From Desulfovibrio sp. (lineage in GTDB: Bacteria > Desulfobacterota > Desulfovibrionia > Desulfovibrionales > Desulfovibrionaceae): 8,459 nt of DNA. Made by a program: the position numbers and the translations under genes. Location of the stretch: the NCBI GenBank assembly GCA_028708195.1, contig JAQVZK010000091.1:1-8459 (forward strand), written 5' to 3'. A model generated the notes under the pieces. The model did not search any database, was not told where the DNA came from, and saw nothing but the letters and a program-made list of their open reading frames with translations. Each line of letters begins with the position of its first letter. The first letter of the stretch is position 1. This document shows positions 1 to 5,076 of the stretch, in pieces.

Positions 1-382
1 GGGCGTGATGGACGAAGACGGCTATTTGCGCATCACGGGCCGTATCAAGGATATGATTATCCGCGGCGGTGAAAACGTGTATCCCCGTGAGGTAGAAGAA
101 TATCTTATGGGCATGCCCGGCGTGCTGGACGTGCAGGTGGTGGCCTTGCCCAGCTTAAAGTATGGTGAAGAAGTGGCAGCCTTCATCATTCCGCGGCCTG
201 GCATGGAAATTCTGCCCGAAGACGTGCGTGATTTTTGCCGGGGCAAGATAGCCTGGTTCAAAATCCCCAAATACATTGCAATGATTGACGGTTTTCCGCT
301 GACAGCCAGTGGCAAAATCCAAAAATACCTGCTGCGTGAACAGGCCGCCGAAATGTGGCCCGAACCCATGCAGCCCAAATAG
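1..382 (+). CDS. AMP-forming acyl-CoA synthetase, C-terminal part only
   Basis: This is the 3' end of an ANL-superfamily (class I adenylate-forming) acyl-CoA ligase. Such enzymes make an acyl-adenylate from a carboxylic acid and ATP, then transfer the acyl group to CoA in the cytoplasm. About 126 residues remain of a family usually 500-560 long; the reading frame is open to the left edge, so the true start lies outside. Visible landmarks are the hinge region [20 protein letters not shown], which continues into YPREVEEYL (motif A8), and the C-terminal [15 protein letters not shown] (motif A10). The lysine of SGK in A10 is the conserved catalytic lysine of the adenylation step. The sequence style resembles medium or long-chain fatty acyl-CoA ligases of the ACSF2/FadD type more than acetyl-CoA synthetase, but the substrate pocket is not in the window, so the substrate is unknown. 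sppA follows 64 bases later on the same strand with no clear terminator between, so co-transcription is possible. Confidence 0.9.
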   Translation, partial: GVMDEDGYLRITGRIKDMIIRGGENVYPREVEEYLMGMPGVLDVQVVALPSLKYGEEVAAFIIPRPGMEILPEDVRDFCRGKIAWFKIPKYIAMIDGFPLTASGKIQKYLLREQAAEMWPEPMQPK

Positions 383-446
383 CAAACGCTTCGTGCCGCA
401 GAACGGTAAAAAACGCCTCTGGCCCGCTTTGCAGAAGGATTAAAAA

Positions 447-1559
447 GTGACTGAAAAAGATTATAATGACGAGCCCCTGTCCATGACGGGGGCCGTTCCC
501 CCGCCAGCCAACGGCAGCAGTACCGCTCCGTGCGCGCCCCAGGCTGCCCCCCAGGCTGCCCCGCTGTCCGCACAGGGTGCCCCTTGCGCCACGGCCTGCC
601 CTCTGGCGCAGATTCCCGCAGACGTCTGGAAAACCCTGCTGCACCGCCCCTTCCGCAAACGTCACCCCATCTTCTTCTGGGGCGGCATAGTGCTGCTTTT
701 TGGCCTGCTGGGAGGCTTTATTGCCAAGGTCACAGAGGACGGCGCACTCACAGCGGGCGACCAGATCGCCCTGGTCACGGTCAACGGCCCCATACTCAAC
801 GTGGAACCCACGCTGGAATGGCTGCGCAAGCTAGCGCACAATCCTTCGGTCAAGGGCGTTCTCGTTCGGGTGGACTCGCCCGGCGGCGGCGCGGCAGCTT
901 CACAAGAGGTTTACGACGCCCTGAAGGGGCTCGCGCAAAAAATGCCCGTGGCTGTGAGCATGGGGTCTGTGGCGGCGTCTGGCGGCCTTATGGTAAGTAT
1001 GGCCGGGCAGCGCGTATTCGCCAACCCATCCACGGTCACCGGCTCCATTGGCGTGCGCATGGACGTGCCCCAGCTTCAAGGCCTTATGGACAAAGTCGGC
1101 GTTGGTCAGGAAACCCTTGTGGTTGGCTCCTACAAGGATGCCGCCTCATACATGCGGCCCATGACGGCAGACCAGCGGGCCTATTTTCAGGGTCTGCTGG
1201 GCGACATGTACAACCAGTTTGTGGACATTGTGGCCCAAGGGCGCAACATGCCCCGCGAACAGGTGGTAAAGCTGGCCACCGGCAAGGTCTACACCGGGCA
1301 GGAGGCGCTCAAGCTTGGCCTTGTGGATGAAATGGGCGGGCGTGATCAGGCGCTGCGCTGGCTGGCCCAAAAAACCGGAGTGTCCGTTGAGCGCAAACTG
1401 CTGACGCGCCCCAAGGAAGGCTCCTGGCTTGGACGCGGCCTCACGGCCATGCTCGGTCTGGATGCGGAAGGCATCAACGGCCTTGCCGCCCTTGTGGGCT
1501 TGTCGTCCGCTGGTGGGCAGTCTGATCCGCGCACGCCAGCCTTTTTGTACCAGTTTTAG
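447..1559 (+). CDS. sppA: Signal peptide peptidase SppA (single-domain, membrane-anchored serine protease)
   Basis: SppA degrades signal peptides left in the membrane after preprotein processing. The protein has 370 residues. I chose the GTG start at 447 because AGAAGGA (433-439) lies seven bases upstream. Residues 1-72 form a polar Pro/Ala-rich tail, including a PQAAPQAAP duplication and cysteines 29, 47 and 51. A basic stretch (HRPFRKRH) then precedes one membrane helix at about 75-93, so the tail should be cytoplasmic and the protease domain extracytoplasmic. The protease domain shows DSPGGG (143-148, oxyanion region), VAASGG with the nucleophile Ser178, TGSIGV (198-203), and GSYKD with the general-base Lys230. 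The Ser-Lys spacing of 52 equals that of Bacillus subtilis SppA (S147/K199, from memory). The length fits the short single-domain bacterial form, not the roughly 600-residue E. coli double-domain form. The tail is longer than I would expect for this form. Function is well supported; natural substrates are not shown. Confidence 0.93.
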   Translation: MTEKDYNDEPLSMTGAVPPPANGSSTAPCAPQAAPQAAPLSAQGAPCATACPLAQIPADVWKTLLHRPFRKRHPIFFWGGIVLLFGLLGGFIAKVTEDGALTAGDQIALVTVNGPILNVEPTLEWLRKLAHNPSVKGVLVRVDSPGGGAAASQEVYDALKGLAQKMPVAVSMGSVAASGGLMVSMAGQRVFANPSTVTGSIGVRMDVPQLQGLMDKVGVGQETLVVGSYKDAASYMRPMTADQRAYFQGLLGDMYNQFVDIVAQGRNMPREQVVKLATGKVYTGQEALKLGLVDEMGGRDQALRWLAQKTGVSVERKLLTRPKEGSWLGRGLTAMLGLDAEGINGLAALVGLSSAGGQSDPRTPAFLYQF

Positions 1560-1581
1560 AACGAACATTTTGCAGCGGCCT

Positions 1582-1615
1582 GCCTTGTGTGGAATGTACC
1601 GGTTCCACGCAGGGC
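1582..1615 (+). terminator. 13-bp hairpin behind sppA, no U-tract
   Basis: GCCTTGTGTGGAA (1582-1594) pairs with TTCCACGCAGGGC (1603-1615) around an 8-base loop: 13 pairs, two of them G-U wobbles. It begins 23 bases after the sppA stop. It lacks an immediate T-run (the next T-run is near 1637), so it is at best a weak intrinsic terminator. It could instead be an mRNA-stabilising 3' end or half of a conformational switch, because part of its 3' arm can also pair with 1687-1696. Confidence 0.45.
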
Positions 1616-1696
1616 CGGGCCACACACTCAAAGCCTTTTCACCTCACAGAAAGGAATTTTCTGGTAACAGGCTTTTATAAACCTCTCGGCCCTGCG
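1608..1696 (+). promoter_or_regulatory. Possible switch-like leader: alternative pairing before the 1713 gene
   Basis: CGCAGGGCCG (1608-1617) is perfectly complementary to CGGCCCTGCG (1687-1696). The first arm overlaps the 3' arm of the 1582-1615 hairpin, so the two structures exclude one another. The second arm ends four bases before the GGAG (1701-1704) that serves the ATG at 1713, so this long-range pairing could affect ribosome access. A TATAAA at 1676-1681 could instead be a -10 box, although I see no convincing -35 element 16-18 bases upstream. If transcription starts there, the long-range pairing cannot form. The pairing is read directly from the sequence; a regulatory role is inference. 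Confidence 0.3.
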
Positions 1697-1712
1697 CCCC
1701 GGAGAACATCTG

Positions 1713-2216
1713 ATGCTGTACAAGCGTTTTTTCATTTTGCTTCTGCTGACCCTGAGCCTGCCCACGTTTGCCACTCACGCCGCCGCCAAAAATTATGACC
1801 TGGCCTTTGTGACCATTGATATTCCAGATAGCTGCAACTTCACGACGCGCGATGGGGCGGTCTTTGTGGTTAACGAAACGGACCACTTTTTCACCCTCAA
1901 CGTCGTTGAGCGTAACAAAGACATTTCTTTGGAAGAATACGCCAAAAACCTGTCCAAAAGCATCAGTGGCCAGCCTGTTGGCAAGGTGGGCGAAGACGGT
2001 TGGGGCTTTTTTGTAAAAATCGCCATGGTGCCCTTCAACGTGCTGGTCATGGAAAATGACAGCCATGTGATGGAGCTTTTTACCGATCAAAACAGGGCAG
2101 ACTGGCCCGAAGACATCAAGACCGCCTTCACTTCACTGCAAAGCAAAAGACCTGAGCTGGCCCCCCTGCTACACAAGCTGCTCACCACGCAACAACAGGC
2201 AAAGCCTCTTGATTAA
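1713..2216 (+). CDS. Small exported protein of unknown function (paralogue 1)
   Basis: The product has 167 residues. The ATG at 1713 has GGAG (1701-1704) eight bases upstream. The N-terminus is a classic Sec signal peptide: charged MLYKR, a hydrophobic core at about 6-20, and a small-residue cleavage zone THAAA with processing near residues 23-25. The mature protein of about 143 residues should be periplasmic. It has one cysteine (Cys41, in IDIPDSC), which is not in a lipobox, so it is not a lipoprotein. It aligns almost without gaps with the next gene product: IDIPDSC vs IDVPPAC, YAKNLSKSISG vs YAAKLSKQMKG, GEDGWGFF vs DEDGGWNF, and WPEDIKTAF vs WPASLQTAY. This indicates a tandem duplication. 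I do not recognise the family. The short alpha/beta layout is loosely reminiscent of PsbP/DcrB-like exported domains, but no diagnostic motif supports that. The Gln/Lys-rich C-terminal tail is not shared with the paralogue. Confidence 0.82.
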   Translation: MLYKRFFILLLLTLSLPTFATHAAAKNYDLAFVTIDIPDSCNFTTRDGAVFVVNETDHFFTLNVVERNKDISLEEYAKNLSKSISGQPVGKVGEDGWGFFVKIAMVPFNVLVMENDSHVMELFTDQNRADWPEDIKTAFTSLQSKRPELAPLLHKLLTTQQQAKPLD

Positions 2217-2306
2217 TTGAGTTTTTGTCGCAATATTTTTTTATGGACAAATCCTGAACAGCATGAGAATGCTTGCCCAGCAACGCCCGTATTACAGGAG
2301 GACGAA

Positions 2307-2792
2307 ATGCTGAAAAAATTTCTCATGCTCTCCGTTTGCTGTCTGGTTTTTCTGGCCCTGGCCCCGGCCTCTCAGGCCAAGGAAATGAAGTTCACCCATT
2401 TCAGCATAGATGTGCCCCCCGCCTGCAAAGTTCAGGAAAGCAACGGCACCGTGACCGTTAGCGCCTCGAAAGAGGCCCTCTTTGCCATTGCCCTTTTTAC
2501 CAAGAGCGAAGCCAAAAATCTTTCAGACAAGGATTATGCGGCCAAGCTTTCAAAACAGATGAAGGGCACGACCCCCGAACCTGACGAGGACGGCGGCTGG
2601 AATTTCACGGTCACCAACAACGGCATCCTTATGAATGTTGATGTGATGGGCGACAATGAGTACCTCATGATGTTCATGAGCGACGCCAGCGACAAAGAAT
2701 GGCCCGCTTCACTTCAGACCGCCTATGACTCCATCACCGGCAATAACGACAAGGTGGATTCGTTCCTTAAAAAGAGCCTGTTTGCTGAATAG
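2307..2792 (+). CDS. Small exported protein of unknown function (paralogue 2)
   Basis: The product has 161 residues. I took the ATG at 2307 because GGAGG (2297-2301) lies five bases upstream and because it begins a perfect signal peptide; the open frame extends 30 codons further upstream without such support. The signal peptide has MLKK, a hydrophobic stretch at about 5-19, then PASQA with predicted cleavage after Ala24. The mature protein has a single cysteine, Cys40, in IDVPPAC, matching Cys41 of the upstream paralogue. Aromatic and acidic landmarks also line up (Trp98 with Trp97, Trp132 with Trp131). The C-terminal half is acidic and methionine-rich (YLMMFMSD). It lies 90 bases after its paralogue and is probably co-transcribed with it; terminator-like hairpins follow at 2941-3037. 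The family is unknown to me; it should act in the periplasm. Confidence 0.85.
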   Translation: MLKKFLMLSVCCLVFLALAPASQAKEMKFTHFSIDVPPACKVQESNGTVTVSASKEALFAIALFTKSEAKNLSDKDYAAKLSKQMKGTTPEPDEDGGWNFTVTNNGILMNVDVMGDNEYLMMFMSDASDKEWPASLQTAYDSITGNNDKVDSFLKKSLFAE

Positions 2793-2940
2793 AAGGCAAG
2801 GCACAGGTGCCGGGGGCATTGCCCGGCGCAGGCAAAAACATTGCAAAAACGGTCGCCGCTGCGAGGCATAAAAAACTGAAGCAGGCCGCTGCAGGTCAAC
2901 ATCCCTTCAGCGACGGCAAACCGCGAGAAACAGAATATAC

Positions 2941-2995
2941 CGAAACCGCCCGACGTTACCTGACCTCGGGCGGTTTCGATTTAAGGATTGTTTTT
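2941..2995 (+). terminator. Terminator-like hairpin after the exported-protein pair
   Basis: CGAAACCGCCCGA (2941-2953) and TCGGGCGGTTTCG (2966-2978) form a perfect 13-bp stem with a 12-base loop. The sequence after it is T-enriched but interrupted (ATTTAAGGATTGTTTTT), so termination is plausible but not textbook. It sits about 150 bases beyond the stop at 2792. Confidence 0.6.
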
Positions 2996-3037
2996 GGGGG
3001 AGGCCCCCTTTTTCAAAAGGAGCCCTCCCCCAAAAAC
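2990..3037. repeat. Large intergenic palindrome with C/G and A/T runs
   Basis: GTTTTTGGGGGAGG (2990-3003) and CCTCCCCCAAAAAC (3024-3037) are perfect inverted arms of 14 bp. Inside, CCTTTT (3007-3012) pairs with AAAAGG (3015-3020), so the whole 48 bases fold into one long hairpin with a small internal loop. The two-sided architecture works as a bidirectional terminator on either strand. From memory, similar G-run/C-run palindromes recur between genes in Desulfovibrio genomes, so this may be a dispersed REP-like element. A second copy is not present in this window. Confidence 0.65.
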
Positions 3038-3157
3038 AACCCCACGCACAAAGAAATCGCCTCCCTTACAATCCAGTGCGGGTGCTTGCCCCTGGCGGGG
3101 CGGCGTGCGAATATGGTGTCGCAGTATGCAGAACAGGCTTTTTTTGCGGGAGGAGCC

Positions 3158-3727
3158 ATGCCCACAGACAAAATACTAACGCCAGGGTTGTTCTGGGCCG
3201 GGTATATTTGTCTGGCTGGCGGCGCTTTTGCCTTGTGGCTGCCGATGCTTGGCCTGTTGCCTCTGCCTGTGCTGGAAGTTGCTTTCATCTTGCGTCACAG
3301 GGCCGCAGTGCGCCAAAATATTGTTTCAACGTGCCATGCCCAATGGCAATTGCACACATTCTGGCTGTTTTTTTTGTTGCTGGTTGTGCTTGTGGGCCTG
3401 TTTGCGGCGGTGGGTATTGTATTCAGCGACGTGGCGGTTCTGGACACCGTTGAAGGCATCGGCCGCGCGTATAGTGCCAATCAGATAGACCTGGGTGAGG
3501 TTTTGGAGCGTTTTTGGGCAATAGGTGATATTCGCTATTTCACGTGTGCGGGGCTGCTGTGGCTGGCGCTGGCGCTGGTATGGCCGTTCAAGCGCATTCT
3601 TCAGGGAGCATGGGCCATGCGCTCGGGGTGCCCCCCTGCAGGGCTTGGGCGTGGCGCAAAGTGGTTGGCCTTTGCGGTGGCCGTGATAGTGCAGTGCGGG
3701 CTGATGGCGCTTGTGGTGAGGATGTAG
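3158..3727 (+). CDS. Polytopic membrane protein, possibly COG3671-like
   Basis: The product has 189 residues. The start at 3158 is fixed by GGGAGGAG (3148-3155) directly upstream of ATG; earlier in-frame sequence does not look coding. Hydrophobic segments lie at about 10-46 (one long or two short helices, split by prolines), 67-89, 128-144 and 168-187. A Trp- and His-containing stretch, CHAQWQLHTFW (59-69), leads into the second segment. The segment LALALVWPFKRILQGAWAM near 136-154 has basic residues just after the helix. The layout, a loop with QLHTFW and a later WPFKRILQG, recalls the small uncharacterised COG3671 membrane proteins, which have QIRTFW and a C-terminal VRCVKGL-type helix. This resemblance is from memory and is tentative. 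No enzymatic or transport motif is visible. It appears monocistronic, flanked by hairpins, and is convergent with the regulator gene. Confidence 0.78.
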   Translation: MPTDKILTPGLFWAGYICLAGGAFALWLPMLGLLPLPVLEVAFILRHRAAVRQNIVSTCHAQWQLHTFWLFFLLLVVLVGLFAAVGIVFSDVAVLDTVEGIGRAYSANQIDLGEVLERFWAIGDIRYFTCAGLLWLALALVWPFKRILQGAWAMRSGCPPAGLGRGAKWLAFAVAVIVQCGLMALVVRM

Positions 3728-3730
3728 GTT

Positions 3731-3750
3731 TGACGCGGCGCGTCAGTTTT
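3731..3750 (+). terminator. Short hairpin plus T-run after the membrane-protein gene
   Basis: TGACGC (3731-3736) and GCGTCA (3740-3745) form a 6-bp stem with a GGC loop, followed by GTTTT. It starts four bases after the stop codon and lies between two convergent genes, a common position for a weak intrinsic terminator. Confidence 0.45.
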
Positions 3751-3827
3751 GAGGAACAAAAGGCGCTGAAAGGCATGGTCCGGGTGGGGATTCTGCCATT
3801 CGACTCATTTTTGTTGCAGGACAAAGC

Positions 3828-4604
3828 TTAATTGGCCGATGTCTCACGTTGGGCATCCTCCTTGACCTGTCGCATGTAGTTATACACGGTATAAATGGAC
3901 ACACGCATGGCCTTGGCCAGATACTGCACCATCCCCTTGAGCAGAAAGGCCCCTTCTTCATCCATTATCCGCACAAAATTCATTTTTTCTTCTCTTGTCA
4001 TGGTGGCGGGGTGCTTGCCCGCCCTGCGAATGGCCGTTTCAATGATGGCTTCGCTGGTTTCGCCAAGGCAGGAGGGAAAGGCCTCGCTCATTTCTTTTCC
4101 GGGGGCGTTTTCAAAGCGCAGCAGGGCGTGCAAAACACCCTGAAAGCGTTCAAGGTCCGTCAGGTCAAAATGTATACACACAGCCCCGATGACCGTGCCC
4201 TCGCTGGTGCGCAAAAAACTTATGGACGACTTGAGCGTCTGCCCTGAAGGCGTTGTGGCGGAATAGGATATGATATCCTGCACCTTGTCGCCGCCCTGCC
4301 GCCAGGCCTTGGCGACCATGTTGGTGGCCGGAGCGCCCACGCTACGCCCGGTAAGGGAGCCTTCAATGTGGATGATGGAATGCTCAAGATCGCTGAAGTC
4401 GTGCACTGCCACTTCACAAAATGGCCCCAGTGTGCGCGCCACCATGCCCGCCAGACGCTTGGCATTGGCAAAAACGGCCTGCGCTTCAGCCACGCGGCAG
4501 TGTAATTTTTCTCCATCCATTGGATATATGCGGGCCACTCTGGCGGTACGACGAGGGGCGGCTGCGGGACGCGGTGGAGATATCTTGCGACTTTGCTTGG
4601 GCAT
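3828..4604 (-). CDS. YheO/DauR-like PAS-HTH transcriptional regulator
   Basis: The product has 258 residues. The start at 4604 is supported by GGGGAGG six bases upstream of ATG on this strand. Residues about 45-158 match the YheO-like PAS domain: LAGMVARTLGPFCEVAVHDF, a GSLTGRSVG loop, and a SSISFLRTSEGTVIGAVCIH-type strand pair ending in FDLTDLERF. Residues about 185-246 form the DauR-type helix-turn-helix (HTH_22), ending in the typical VSIYTVYNYMRQ recognition segment. Family members bind DNA through this C-terminal domain, and the PAS-like domain is thought to sense a small molecule; E. coli DauR controls D-arginine use. An unusual feature is residues 1-25, with eight Lys/Arg and no acidic residue, an extension that could add DNA contacts. 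The neighbours give no clear target: the membrane gene is convergent, and cbiK lies 472 bases upstream behind terminators. The ligand is unknown. Confidence 0.88.
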   Translation of the reverse strand: MPKQSRKISPPRPAAAPRRTARVARIYPMDGEKLHCRVAEAQAVFANAKRLAGMVARTLGPFCEVAVHDFSDLEHSIIHIEGSLTGRSVGAPATNMVAKAWRQGGDKVQDIISYSATTPSGQTLKSSISFLRTSEGTVIGAVCIHFDLTDLERFQGVLHALLRFENAPGKEMSEAFPSCLGETSEAIIETAIRRAGKHPATMTREEKMNFVRIMDEEGAFLLKGMVQYLAKAMRVSIYTVYNYMRQVKEDAQRETSAN

Positions 4605-4638
4605 GCTGGCCTCCCCTGTAAATATCGCCGATAGGTCG

Positions 4639-4652
4639 TGCCGACTGCCGAC
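4639..4652. repeat. Tandem 7-bp repeat in the regulator leader
   Basis: TGCCGAC occurs twice back to back. Adjacent bases also make a small inverted repeat GTCG-TGC-CGAC (4636-4645 region). It lies 35-48 bases upstream of the regulator's ATG, a position suited to an operator for autoregulation. The repeat is visible; its role as a binding site is speculation. Confidence 0.3.
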
Positions 4653-4818
4653 ACCTTACTTTTGAAATTTTATGCATACTACATGAAAAAAAAGACATTG
4701 TGTACCCCCCAACTTCATAACAAGCCAATCAAAAGCTCGCAAATCTGCGCGCCACAGCATCAAAAAGGGGCTGCTTCCAGTCGGTTTTTGGGGTGGATAA
4801 TTTTTTTTGCAGACTGGG

Positions 4819-4864
4819 GCGCGGCAAGGCCGCAAAAGGCTGGTGAAAGGCTGCCGCGCGCGGC
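4819..4864. repeat. GC-rich stem-loop overlapping a 12-bp perfect palindrome
   Basis: GCGCGGCA (4819-4826) pairs with TGCCGCGC (4852-4859). The second arm overlaps the self-complementary GCCGCGCGCGGC (4853-4864). The stem-loop and the palindrome are alternative pairings. There is no T-run in the right place to make it a terminator on either strand. I can assign no function. Confidence 0.4.
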
Positions 4865-4883
4865 TTTGTGTGCAAAAGCGAAA

Positions 4884-4905
4884 GGCCGAAGCAAATGCTT
4901 CGGCC
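4884..4905 (-). terminator. Perfect 9-bp hairpin terminator downstream of cbiK
   Basis: GGCCGAAGC and GCTTCGGCC flank a four-base loop. On the minus strand the stem is followed by TTTCGCTTTTGC, giving an interrupted U-tract, so it most likely ends cbiK transcription. It is about 170 bases after the cbiK stop. Confidence 0.6.
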
Positions 4906-4919
4906 CTTAAAGATTGGTG

Positions 4920-4938
4920 AAAAACCCGCTTCGCAGGT
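4920..4938 (-). terminator. Short hairpin with T5 tract, first of a tandem terminator pair
   Basis: On the minus strand ACCTGC-GAA-GCGGGT forms a 6-bp stem (one G-U pair) with a GAA loop, running straight into a TTTTT stretch. The stem is short, but the U-tract is better than that of the next hairpin 15 bases further on. The two may act together. Confidence 0.45.
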
Positions 4939-5076
4939 GTTGTGCCGCCGCCGGGGGCAGGATTGCGAACAGAAATCATTTGCAAAACAGTTCGTTGCAA
5001 ACGCGGCAGGGCCGCTTCTGCTTTCTGGTTGCGCTGCCTTTGCCGGCTGACCCGGCTGGCCTTGCGGCGCGGGATT

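Larger units (their letters stand above)
2793..3157. other. Gene-free gap with hairpins
   Basis: I find no convincing gene here. Downstream of the exported-protein pair there is a small GC hairpin (GCCGGG 2809-2814 with CCCGGC 2822-2827). The terminator-like hairpin at 2941-2978 and the palindrome at 2990-3037 follow. The last 120 bases lead into the membrane-protein gene. A weak sigma70-like pair, TTGCCC (3086-3091) and GAATAT 17 bases later, is only a candidate promoter. The open frame running from 2807 into the membrane-protein gene has no start signal and is low-complexity, so I treat it as non-coding before 3158. Confidence 0.6.
4605..5076. other. Gene-free gap between cbiK 3' end and the regulator
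   Basis: No credible protein gene is visible in this 472-base stretch. Reading on the minus strand from cbiK, there is about 140 bases of unstructured 3' tail. Two terminator-like hairpins follow (4938-4920, 4905-4884), then a GC-rich stem-loop and palindrome (4864-4819). After an AT-rich zone with poly-A/poly-T tracts (around 4801-4808 and 4685-4692) comes the regulator leader with a 7-bp tandem repeat. The AT-rich zone is where a regulator promoter is expected, but no clean -35/-10 pair stands out. Confidence 0.55.

Noticed and set aside
2217..2306. 30-codon upstream extension of the second exported protein
   Set aside because: It would bury the signal peptide behind a polar segment. GGAGG precedes the ATG at 2307.
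2807..3157. N-terminal extension of the membrane-protein gene
   Set aside because: The upstream in-frame sequence runs through the two hairpins and has no ribosome site. GGGAGGAG directly before the ATG at 3158 decides the start.
3544..3831. + strand frame overlapping the end of the membrane-protein gene, as a possible frameshifted continuation
   Set aside because: The 3158-3727 product already ends sensibly after its last hydrophobic segment, and the other frame gives a low-complexity Ala/Gly product.
4605..4884. Search for a tRNA, small RNA or second riboswitch in the regulator leader
   Set aside because: No cloverleaf or known riboswitch signature was found. Poly-T/poly-A tracts and short repeats are all I can see.
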